From: Brooklawnia sp050943675
GTDB taxonomy: Bacteria; Actinomycetota; Actinomycetes; Propionibacteriales; Propionibacteriaceae
Length of the DNA: 14,671 bases
Reading direction: 5' to 3'
NCBI GenBank assembly: GCA_050943675.1
Contig: JBMNPP010000045.1
Location: 1-14,671, forward strand
Shown here one piece after another: positions 1-6,187 of this stretch. A model generated the notes under the pieces. It was not told where the DNA came from. It saw only the letters and a program-made list of their open reading frames with translations, and did not search any database. The first letter of the stretch is position 1. Every line of letters starts with the position of its first letter. Both the position numbers and the translations under genes were made by a program.

Positions 1-214
1 CTTCCTGGTGGCCACACTGGCCTACCAGTTCGCCGACACCTACGACCACCGCTACATCTTCCCGGTCGCAGCGTTGACCGGTTTCGTGGTGTTGTCCGGC
101 GCGTACTACATCATGAAGAACGTCTTCTACGCCCAGGGAGTGGTCTCGGTGATCATCGAACTGCTCGGCGGAATGGTCTTCCTGGTCGTCATCCTGAGGA
201 AGGGGCGCCTGTGA
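1..214 (+). CDS. Siderophore ABC transporter permease, C-terminal end (partial)
   Basis: Only the last ~70 codons are in the window; the gene enters from the left, with the first complete codon at base 2. The visible peptide has two hydrophobic stretches (around PVAALTGFVVLSGAYYIM and VVSVIIELLGGMVFLVVIL) and ends in a basic RKGRL tail. This is typical of the last helices of FecCD/BtuC-type iron-chelate permeases, inner-membrane channels for ferric siderophores. The TGA stop (212-214) overlaps the GTG start of the ATPase gene in the tetranucleotide GTGA, so the two are translationally coupled. The family call leans heavily on the neighbouring ATPase, which closely resembles siderophore ATPases. 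The substrate cannot be read from this fragment. Confidence 0.8.
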   Translation, partial: FLVATLAYQFADTYDHRYIFPVAALTGFVVLSGAYYIMKNVFYAQGVVSVIIELLGGMVFLVVILRKGRL

Positions 215-966
215 TCACGTTGCAGAAGGTCCGCAAGGACTACTCCAGCAAGGTACAGATCGGGCCGGTGGACCTGCAGATCCCGTCGGGCGGCATCACC
301 ACCCTGGTGGGGCCGAACGGGGCAGGGAAATCCACCCTGCTGACCATGATCGGACGGTTGCTGGGCATTGATGAGGGCACGATCCAGGTTGCCGGCTATG
401 ACGTGGCCAGCACCAAGTCGAAGGACCTGGCCCGGATCCTGTCGATCCTGCGCCAGGAGAACCACTTCATCACCCGGCTGACCGTCCGCCAACTGGTCGG
501 GTTCGGTCGGTTCCCCTATTCCCAGGGCCGGCTTACCAAAGCGGACGAGCAGATCATCAGCCGCTCGATCGACTTCCTGGAGTTGCGCGACCTGGAGAAC
601 CGCTACCTGGACCAGCTTTCTGGTGGCCAGCGCCAGCGGGCCTATGTCGCGATGGTGCTCACCCAGGAAACCGAGTACGTCCTGCTCGATGAGCCGCTGA
701 ACAACCTGGACATGAAGCATTCGGTGCAGATGATGCAGCACCTGCGCCGGGCCGCCGAGCAGATGGGCCGCACTATCGTGATCGTGCTGCACGACATCAA
801 CTTCGCAGCCCACTACTCCGATTACATTTGCGCGGTCAAGGACGGCCACCTGGTCGAGTTCGGGACTCCTGACCAGATCATGACCGATGCGGTCCTGAGC
901 AGGGTGTTCGATACTCCGGTGCGGGTCATTGACGGGCCCACCGGGCCGCTGGCCGTCTACTACTGA
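211..966 (+). CDS. Iron-siderophore ABC transporter ATP-binding protein (YclP/CeuD-like)
   Basis: This 251-residue cytoplasmic ATPase powers siderophore import. Walker A is GPNGAGKST (34-42), the Q-loop is near Q82, the ABC signature is LSGGQ (136-140), Walker B is YVLLDE (156-161) and the switch histidine is H194 in VLHDIN. Stretches such as FGRFPYSQGRLT, NNLDMKHSV and TIVIVLHDINFA are very like the petrobactin/catecholate transporter ATPases YclP and CeuD as I recall them. That suggests a catecholate or mixed siderophore, but this is inference. The GTG start at 211 overlaps the permease stop. The 3' end overlaps the convergent rlmN gene by 7 bases (960-966). No Fur/DtxR-type box can be assessed, because the operon promoter lies outside the window. 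Confidence 0.93.
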   Translation: MITLQKVRKDYSSKVQIGPVDLQIPSGGITTLVGPNGAGKSTLLTMIGRLLGIDEGTIQVAGYDVASTKSKDLARILSILRQENHFITRLTVRQLVGFGRFPYSQGRLTKADEQIISRSIDFLELRDLENRYLDQLSGGQRQRAYVAMVLTQETEYVLLDEPLNNLDMKHSVQMMQHLRRAAEQMGRTIVIVLHDINFAAHYSDYICAVKDGHLVEFGTPDQIMTDAVLSRVFDTPVRVIDGPTGPLAVYY

Positions 967-2117
967 GCGGACCTGTCGAGGTTGGCCGCCAGCTGACCGC
1001 AGGCACCATCGATCTCGCGGCCCCGGGTGTCGCGAACGGTGACCGGAACCCCGGCACGTTCCAGGTGCTCGACGAAGGCGCGCTCGTCGGCGCGTCGTGA
1101 GGCGGTCCACTTGCTGCCCGGGGTCGGGTTGAGGGGGATCAGGTTGACGTGGAACCATCCCCAGTCACCGCGTTGCTGCAGTCGTTTGGCCAGCAGGTCA
1201 GCCCGCCAGGCCTGGTCGTTGATGTCCTTGATGAGGATGTATTCGATGCTCACCCGGCGCTTGGTGGTATCGGCATAGTGCCAGGCTGCGTCGAGTACCG
1301 CATCGACGTTGAAGTGCTTGTTCAGCGGCACCAGTTCATCGCGCAGCTCATCATCGGGGGCGTGCAGCGACAGCGCCAGCGTGAGCGGCAGGTCTTCATC
1401 GGCAAGCTGGCGCATCCGGGGTGCCATGCCGACTGTCGAGACGGTCAGGCCGCGCGCGCTGATGCCGAGCCCATCGGGTGCCGGCGCGTGGATCTGCCGG
1501 ACAGCCGCCAGCACCGCCCGGTAATTGGCCATCGGCTCGCCCATCCCCATGAACACGATGTTGTTCACCCGACCCGGGCCACCCGGCAGGTCGCCGGCAG
1601 CCAACTGGCGGGCCGCGTCGTGCACCTGCCAGACGATCTCGGACGCGGTCAGGTTGCGCTGCAGCCCACCCTGCCCGGTGGCGCAGAAGGGGCAGGCCAT
1701 ACCGCACCCGGCCTCCGAGGAGATGCAGATGGTGCTGCGGGCCTTCGAGGTGGCCGTGGCGGGGTAGCGCATGATGACTGATTCAATGACCGCCCCGTCG
1801 AAGGCACGCCAGGCCGTCTTGACGGTGGTGCCTGCGTCGGCCGATTGCTGGCGTACCCGCTGCAGCAGGGTAGGGAAGAAGCGTTCAGCGACCTCGTCGC
1901 GCAGTTCAGCTGGCAGGTCGGTCCAGCTGGTCACGTCGGCGTTGAGCCGGCCGAACCACTGGTTCGAGATCTGCCGGGCCCGGAAGGCAGGCAACCCGAG
2001 CTCCCGGACGGCTGCGATCCGTTCATCAGGGGTGAGCCCCATCCAGTGCTGCGGCGGTTTGCGCCGGGACGGCACGTACTTGCCGGTCAGGTCGATGGGC
2101 TCGGCGGTGCTGGTCAT
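960..2117 (-). CDS. rlmN: 23S rRNA (adenine-2503-C2)/tRNA A37 methyltransferase RlmN
   Basis: This 385-residue radical-SAM enzyme methylates C2 of A2503 in 23S rRNA and A37 in some tRNAs. The 4Fe-4S cluster motif is C138-x3-C142-x2-C145. Seven residues before it, C131 matches one member of the catalytic pair, and C373 in the C-terminal GACGQL motif matches the methyl-carrying cysteine, so both mechanistic cysteines are present. GMGEPMANY (191-199) is the SAM-binding GEP motif. The family's cysteine spacing is intact and the protein looks functional. The ATG at 2117 is used; no strong Shine-Dalgarno sequence is visible before it. The CDF exporter gene ends 60 bases upstream on the same strand. 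That gap holds a small hairpin and a palindrome-like site. The gene converges on the ABC ATPase gene. Confidence 0.96.
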   Translation of the reverse strand: MTSTAEPIDLTGKYVPSRRKPPQHWMGLTPDERIAAVRELGLPAFRARQISNQWFGRLNADVTSWTDLPAELRDEVAERFFPTLLQRVRQQSADAGTTVKTAWRAFDGAVIESVIMRYPATATSKARSTICISSEAGCGMACPFCATGQGGLQRNLTASEIVWQVHDAARQLAAGDLPGGPGRVNNIVFMGMGEPMANYRAVLAAVRQIHAPAPDGLGISARGLTVSTVGMAPRMRQLADEDLPLTLALSLHAPDDELRDELVPLNKHFNVDAVLDAAWHYADTTKRRVSIEYILIKDINDQAWRADLLAKRLQQRGDWGWFHVNLIPLNPTPGSKWTASRRADERAFVEHLERAGVPVTVRDTRGREIDGACGQLAANLDRSAQ

Positions 2118-2137
2118 GCCAACGAGTCTGCCGTACC

Positions 2138-2155
2138 AGTGCGAATATCTGCACT
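2138..2155. promoter_or_regulatory. Operator-like imperfect palindrome upstream of rlmN
   Basis: AGTGC (2138-2142) and GCACT (2151-2155) form an inverted repeat around an AT-rich centre; 7 of 9 base pairs match. The central 14 bases (2140-2153) agree at 11 positions with the 14-bp core of the palindrome in the CDF/arsR promoter, aligned on the symmetry centre. It sits 20-38 bases before the rlmN start. It could be a second site for the ArsR protein or a coincidental -10 region (GATATT on the minus strand). Confidence 0.3.
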
Positions 2156-2160
2156 TTCAG

Positions 2161-2173
2161 CGGGGCAACCCCG
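2161..2173 (-). terminator. Small GC hairpin after the CDF gene
   Basis: CGGGG and CCCCG with a 3-base loop lie 5 bases past the CDF stop codon on the minus strand. There is no U-tract behind it (CTGAAAG follows), so it is at best a weak terminator or transcript stabiliser between the exporter gene and rlmN. Confidence 0.25.
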
Positions 2174-2177
2174 GCCA

Positions 2178-3188
2178 CTACCCGGCCGGGTCGGGGATGA
2201 CGCCGATGGCAGCGCGCTCCAGGTGCGGCACCTGGCTGGTGACGCGTCCTTCCACCTGCTGGATGATCAGGGCGGCCTCGGCAACGCTCAGTTCGCCATC
2301 CAGCACCACGCCGAACTCCGCCAACAGCCGGTGGCCACTCCAGCGCACCCGCGCCTGGTGCACCTGGACCACGCCGGGCACGGCGGCGGCAGTCTTTTCC
2401 ACCAGGGTCAGGGTTTCGGGTTCGGCACCGTCCATCAGCCGTCGCAGCACGACGCGCATCGAGGCGACCAGTACCGCGACGATGACCACGGCGATGCCCA
2501 GGCCGATAACCGGGTCCAGCCACGACAAGCCGAACCAGGCACCCACAACGCCGCCGATCACTGCCAGCGAGGTCAGTGCGTCGGTTCGGGCGTGCTGGCC
2601 TTCGGCAATGAGTGCCGCTGAACCGATCCGCCGTCCGGCCGAGATGCGATAGCGGGCCACGAGTTCATTGCCGGCCGCGCCGACAATGGCGGCGGCCAGC
2701 ACCCAACCGAGGTTCTGCATGTCGCGCCTGCTGGATAGTGCCTGCACCGATTCCCACACGATCAGTGCGGCCGAGGCAGCGATCGCCGCGCCGATCAGCA
2801 GCCCCACCAGGTCTTCGGCCCGCTGGAAGCCGTGGCTGTAGCGGCGAGTGGCTGGCCGGCGTCCGATGCGGAAGGCGATGATCAGCGGAATCGTGGTCAC
2901 CAGGTGGCCCAGGTTGTGCAGGGTATCGGCCAGCAGCGCCACCGAGCCACTGATCCACACGATGACGATCTGCAGGCCCGCCGTCAGGGCCATCCCGGCC
3001 AGGCTGATCCAGGCTGCCCGGATACCTACCGCACTGGCCTCCTCGGCGCCCTGGATGGTCTGGATGTGGTCATGGCTGTGCGGAACCAGTGCGTGCCTGA
3101 TCCGGGCCCAGCCTCGGCTGCCATGGGAGTGGTCATGTTCGTGGGTGTGGTGGTGGCCGGGCACCGCCTCGTGCTGCGTCTGACTCAC
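2178..3188 (-). CDS. Cation diffusion facilitator (CDF) family metal exporter
   Basis: A 336-residue membrane antiporter expected to export Zn2+ or a similar divalent metal in exchange for protons. The N-terminus is His-rich (H6, H12-14, H16, H18, H20, H22, then H37, H39, H41), a likely cytosolic metal-binding tail. Hydrophobic segments at about 56-78, 80-106, 127-149, 160-177, 205-222 and 226-245 fit six helices, followed by a C-terminal regulatory domain (about 258-330). Metal-site residues include D88, H91 and H95 in helix 2 and H199/D203 (HARTD) in helix 5. The helix-2 motif reads HxxxH where CDF proteins usually have HxxxD or DxxxD. The GTG start at 3188 has no clear ribosome binding site, and a -10-like GATAGT (minus strand) lies 8 bases before it, so the mRNA may be leaderless. 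It is divergent from arsR, its probable regulator. Confidence 0.9.
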   Translation of the reverse strand: MSQTQHEAVPGHHHTHEHDHSHGSRGWARIRHALVPHSHDHIQTIQGAEEASAVGIRAAWISLAGMALTAGLQIVIVWISGSVALLADTLHNLGHLVTTIPLIIAFRIGRRPATRRYSHGFQRAEDLVGLLIGAAIAASAALIVWESVQALSSRRDMQNLGWVLAAAIVGAAGNELVARYRISAGRRIGSAALIAEGQHARTDALTSLAVIGGVVGAWFGLSWLDPVIGLGIAVVIVAVLVASMRVVLRRLMDGAEPETLTLVEKTAAAVPGVVQVHQARVRWSGHRLLAEFGVVLDGELSVAEAALIIQQVEGRVTSQVPHLERAAIGVIPDPAG

Positions 3189-3198
3189 ACTGTCACAC

Positions 3199-3220
3199 TA
3201 TCTGCGTATATACGCAAATA
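3199..3220. promoter_or_regulatory. Divergent promoter/operator for the CDF exporter and arsR
   Basis: A 22-bp inverted repeat (half-sites TATCTGCGTAT and ATACGCAAATA) pairs at 10 of 11 positions, and its inner 14 bases (3203-3216) form a perfect palindrome. It fills most of the 55-bp gap between the divergent genes. It touches a -10-like TACAAT (3219-3224) facing arsR and a GATAGT (3197-3202, minus) facing the exporter. A dimeric ArsR/SmtB repressor binding here would block both genes and release them when metal binds. The site is seen in sequence; the binding protein is inferred. Confidence 0.7.
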
Positions 3221-3243
3221 CAATGTTGGAGTAGGGTAATTTC

Positions 3244-3594
3244 GTGCATGATGAGCCGATCACTCAGGTGCCCGAGGACGAGCACGCCCAGATAGCGGCC
3301 GACACCTTCAAGATGCTGTCGGACCCGACGAGGGTGAAAATTCTGTGGTCACTGCTGCACCAGGAATCAAGCGTGAACGCACTGGCAGACCAGGTTGGTG
3401 CCTCTGCCACTGCGGTCAGCCAGCATCTGTCCCGGTTGCGGTTGGCGGGGCTCGTCGAGGTCAGGCGCGAGGCCAACTTCGCCTACTACTCTGCGTCGGA
3501 CGCCCATCTGCACCGCCTGCTGGCCGAGGCGCTGTCACACGCCGAGCACGTCACCGGCAAGGCCACCGGCAATGATCCGCACAGCTACCGGTAG
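3244..3594 (+). CDS. ArsR/SmtB-family metal-sensing repressor (CzrA-type alpha5 site)
   Basis: A 116-residue winged-helix repressor that should leave DNA on metal binding. The HTH covers about 44-75 (ALADQVGASATAVSQHLSRL). D86, H88, H99 and H102 in the C-terminal helix reproduce the D-x-H-x10-H-x2-H/E alpha5 site of CzrA, SmtB and NmtR, so Zn, Co or Ni is the likely inducer rather than As. There is no alpha3 CxC motif. His2 and His113 could add ligands as in the nickel sensor NmtR, though the tail spacing does not match exactly. The GTG start at 3244 is preceded by GGAG at 3228-3231, with further purines to 3236. The CDF exporter is divergent across a palindromic operator, the standard sensor-exporter arrangement. 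The stop lies within a 12-bp palindrome (3584-3595). Confidence 0.93.
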   Translation: MHDEPITQVPEDEHAQIAADTFKMLSDPTRVKILWSLLHQESSVNALADQVGASATAVSQHLSRLRLAGLVEVRREANFAYYSASDAHLHRLLAEALSHAEHVTGKATGNDPHSYR

Positions 3595-3595
3595 C
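3584..3595. terminator. Palindrome at the arsR stop, between convergent genes
   Basis: GCTACCGGTAGC is a perfect 12-bp palindrome that contains the arsR TAG stop. Flanking CAC/GTG can extend it past one mismatch. It sits between the convergent arsR and GNAT genes, whose ends are only 16 bases apart, so it could be a bidirectional stop. There is no T-run and a true loop would shorten the stem, so this is a weak call. Confidence 0.25.
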
Positions 3596-3610
3596 CGTGC
3601 CCGTCAGGTA

Positions 3611-4474
3611 TCAGTAGTGGATTGTCGCCATCTGGCCGACAACCCGGAAGCCGACATCGGCGTACAACCGCCGGGCCCGCAGGTTGAAGTCGTTCACGTA
3701 CAGCGAGACGACCGGGAAGCGCTCGCGGCACAACCGCACCACTTGTGCCATTGCGGCGATGGACAGCCGCTGGCCCCGGAACTCGGGAGCCACCCAGACC
3801 CCCTGGACCTGGCAGTACTGTTGCCAGGCTGAACCGATGTCCGACTTGAACCACACCCTGGGGTTGCCCTCGGCATCCCGGTACATCGCGCCCATCGCCC
3901 TGCCCATCTCGATCAGGGTTTTCACGTAGCGCTGGTAGCTGCCGAACCTGTCCAGCGGGCTGACCCCGACCTCTTCGGTATACATCGCGATGGCCGCAGC
4001 CAGGTAGGGCTCGTAATCGGCCAGTGTGACCCGCTGCACGCGGTCATCGCCTGGCACGGCCGGGTCGGTGTCGATGGCCATCAACGGTTGGTGGGGCCGT
4101 ATCTCGCGGGTGCGGGCCCAACTGGGGCCCCAACGTTCGCTGAGCCGGGCATGCAGGCCCAGTGCGGCGCTGGCCTCCCCCATGATGGAGCCGACGCTGC
4201 CGCGGGGCCCGATGGCCTGGGCGAAGGCCTCACGGGCCTCAGGGTGATCGCCGATCGGCACCAGGTTGCTGCCCACGTGGCAGGCAGCGACCAACTCGCC
4301 GGCGATGTGGTAGCCGTAGATGGCGCACCCCAGGCGTTCAGGTGCCAGGCCGCCGCCGGCCACTCGCGAGGCGACGAACAGGTTGGTCACCGGGGCGCGG
4401 CGCAATAGCGCCCACAACTCGGCCTGATCGCTGTCGTCGAGCACCCGAAGCGTCCCGGCCCCGGCGCGCCTCAA
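3611..4474 (-). CDS. GNAT-family N-acetyltransferase with DUF4081-like N-terminal domain
   Basis: A 287-residue protein. The C-terminal half is a GNAT fold: the acetyl-CoA loop is around VWVAPEFRGQRLS (226-238), and the NLRARRLYADVGF segment (264-276) is the typical motif B end. The N-terminal ~130 residues (LRVLDDSDQAELWALL, then NLFVASRV) resemble the DUF4081 domain found in actinobacterial proteins next to ispG, such as the one beside gcpE in mycobacteria. The acceptor substrate is unknown. I take TTG at 4474, which overlaps the ispG TGA as TTGA and implies translational coupling; no earlier or nearby ATG in frame is better. It is probably the last gene of the dxr-like/ispG/GNAT transcript and converges on arsR. 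Confidence 0.85.
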   Translation of the reverse strand: MRRAGAGTLRVLDDSDQAELWALLRRAPVTNLFVASRVAGGGLAPERLGCAIYGYHIAGELVAACHVGSNLVPIGDHPEAREAFAQAIGPRGSVGSIMGEASAALGLHARLSERWGPSWARTREIRPHQPLMAIDTDPAVPGDDRVQRVTLADYEPYLAAAIAMYTEEVGVSPLDRFGSYQRYVKTLIEMGRAMGAMYRDAEGNPRVWFKSDIGSAWQQYCQVQGVWVAPEFRGQRLSIAAMAQVVRLCRERFPVVSLYVNDFNLRARRLYADVGFRVVGQMATIHY

Positions 4475-5613
4475 CTCACGACAACTTCGGGTGCACCGGA
4501 CTTCTCGAACTCGGCAGCAATCTTGTTGCCCTCGGCGATCAGGGTGGCGACGATCTGGTCCTCGGGCACGGTCGCGATGACCTCGCCCTTGACGAAGATC
4601 TGGCCGCGTCCATTGCCGGAGGCCACACCCAGGTCGGCCTCACGCGCCTCACCCGGACCGTTGACGACGCAACCCATCACGGCGACCCTGATGGGCACGG
4701 TGAAGTGCTTCATCCCCTCATTGACCTCTTCGGCCAGCTTGTAGACATCGACCTGGGCTCGTCCACAGCTTGGGCAGCTGACGATCTCGAACTGCCGGGG
4801 ACGCAGGTTCAGCGATTCCAGGATCTTGATGCCGACCTTGACCTCTTCAACCGGCGGGGCTGACAGCGAGACCCGGATCGTGTCGCCAATACCCTCGGCC
4901 AGTAGTGCGCCGAAGGCGACCGCTGACTTGATGGTGCCCTGGAAGGCCGGGCCCGCCTCGGTGACCCCCAGGTGCAGTGGGTACTGGCAGGCCTCGGAGA
5001 GGCGCCGGTAGGCCTCAACCATGATCACCGGGTCGTGGTGCTTGACCGAGATACCGAATTCCTGGAAACCAACTTCCTCGAAGAGCCGGGCCTCATTGAG
5101 CGCTGACTGCACCAGTGCCCCTGCCGGATCGGTGGCATACATCTGGTGCAGCCGCTTGTCCAGGGAGCCGGCATTCACGCCGATCCTGATCGAAGTGTCA
5201 TGCTCGGTGGCGGCCTTCGCGATGTCGGCGATCCGGTCGTCGAAGGCCTTGATGTTGCCCGGGTTGACCCGTACCTTCGCGCAGCCGGCCTCGATCGCGG
5301 CAAACACGTAGCGCGGCTGGAAGTGGATGTCGGCGACCACGGGGATCGGCGACTTCGCGGCGATCGCGGGAAGCGCGTCGGCGTCGTCCTGGCTCGGAAC
5401 TGCGACCCGGACGATATCGCAGCCGGCCGCAGTGAGTTCGGCGATCTGCTGCAGGGTGGCGTTGATGTCACTGGTCAGTGTGGTGGTCATTGACTGCACC
5501 GAGATGGGTGCGTCACCGCCCATGGAGAGTTTGCCGACCTTGATTTTGCGGGTCGGACGCCGCGCGGCCAGCAGGTTGGTCTTGGCGGACGGGGTTCCCA
5601 GATTGATGGACAT
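4471..5613 (-). CDS. ispG: 4-hydroxy-3-methylbut-2-en-1-yl diphosphate synthase (IspG/GcpE)
   Basis: A 380-residue iron-sulfur enzyme of the MEP isoprenoid pathway, converting MEcPP to HMBPP. The N-terminal TIM-barrel part has ISVQSMT (37-43), VADIHF (93-98) and RVNPGN (115-120). The C-terminal cluster domain has C280, C283 and C315 plus E322 in GCVVNGPGE, the ligands expected for the 4Fe-4S cluster. I choose ATG 5613 because AGGAAG lies 7 bases upstream and the encoded MSINLG start fits the family. The frame stays open to 5703, but that longer form would overlap the preceding gene and add an unrelated arginine-rich tail. Upstream, 40 bases away on the same strand, is the Dxr-like fragment; downstream is the coupled GNAT gene. 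Confidence 0.96.
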   Translation of the reverse strand: MSINLGTPSAKTNLLAARRPTRKIKVGKLSMGGDAPISVQSMTTTLTSDINATLQQIAELTAAGCDIVRVAVPSQDDADALPAIAAKSPIPVVADIHFQPRYVFAAIEAGCAKVRVNPGNIKAFDDRIADIAKAATEHDTSIRIGVNAGSLDKRLHQMYATDPAGALVQSALNEARLFEEVGFQEFGISVKHHDPVIMVEAYRRLSEACQYPLHLGVTEAGPAFQGTIKSAVAFGALLAEGIGDTIRVSLSAPPVEEVKVGIKILESLNLRPRQFEIVSCPSCGRAQVDVYKLAEEVNEGMKHFTVPIRVAVMGCVVNGPGEAREADLGVASGNGRGQIFVKGEVIATVPEDQIVATLIAEGNKIAAEFEKSGAPEVVVS

Positions 5614-5653
5614 GGACTCGCTTCCTCGAATGGCTGCCACCAAGAGTAGTCGG

Positions 5654-6124
5654 CTACGCGGAACCAAGGGTGCTGACCAGGCGCGCCTCAAGGCCCTGTT
5701 CATCGACGGTTGGCAGTTCGGTGGCCGTCAGTACCAGTTCGGCCGTACCCTGCCGGGCCACCCGGGCGGCGGATTCTCCCAGGTCGCCGGTCAGGGCGAT
5801 GACCACGACCTCGGCGGGCATCCCGGCCACTTCGGTGACAGCCTGTGGGCCGGCCACGACGTCCAGGTCGGCAACCTCCCAGTCGAACAGGCCGGCGTCC
5901 AGTCGCAGGTCGTCACGTTCGCCATGGAAGCCGACCACCGCATACTCATCGGTGATGCCCAGCAGCAGCGGCGTGAACTGTTCCACCTGTTCGGCCAGCC
6001 AGCGGCTGTCCTGGCCGTGGTCGAGCAACCCGTCGACCATGAATTCGCTGCGGTGCCGGCTGATGACCGCCAGTGCGGCCCGACCGAGTGGTTCGCTGGC
6101 ACCAATGATGACTACAGAGCGCAT
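5654..6124 (-). CDS. Dxr-like N-terminal Rossmann-domain protein (truncated DXP reductoisomerase paralogue)
   Basis: A 156-residue protein resembling only the NADPH-binding domain of 1-deoxy-D-xylulose-5-phosphate reductoisomerase. VVIIGASEPLGRAALAVI (4-21) parallels the Dxr GSTGSIGxxxLxVI start. The middle (AEVVVIALTGDLGESAARVARQG) parallels the Dxr AxVVxAxVGxxGLxPTxxA segment. Dxr proteins are about 390-410 residues with an ANKE motif followed by the metal and substrate sites. Here the equivalent place reads LTATELP, and the protein stops about 20 residues later, so it cannot carry out the reductoisomerase reaction alone. It is an intact frame with an ATG start, upstream of ispG where actinobacteria usually keep dxr and the rip protease. 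It is either a decayed remnant or a repurposed dinucleotide-binding protein. The homology is judged by eye. Confidence 0.7.
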   Translation of the reverse strand: MRSVVIIGASEPLGRAALAVISRHRSEFMVDGLLDHGQDSRWLAEQVEQFTPLLLGITDEYAVVGFHGERDDLRLDAGLFDWEVADLDVVAGPQAVTEVAGMPAEVVVIALTGDLGESAARVARQGTAELVLTATELPTVDEQGLEARLVSTLGSA

Positions 6125-6187
6125 CGCCCCAGTCTGTCAGTTCTGCCAGCATGGGTCCTGATCTTCAATCCGAGCCCAGGAAGACAG

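Noticed and set aside
127..1158. Long open frame (343 codons) on the minus strand over the ABC ATPase gene
   Set aside because: Low-complexity Arg/Pro/Gln-rich translation typical of the antisense of a GC-rich gene; the plus-strand ATPase has all family motifs.
5614..5703. Longer ispG start at 5703
   Set aside because: It would add 30 Arg-rich residues overlapping the previous gene, whereas ATG 5613 has a well-spaced AGGAAG.
5327..6187. Upstream extension of the LOG reading frame
   Set aside because: It runs antisense over ispG and the Dxr-like gene, its translation resembles no protein, and ATG 6188 has a ribosome site.
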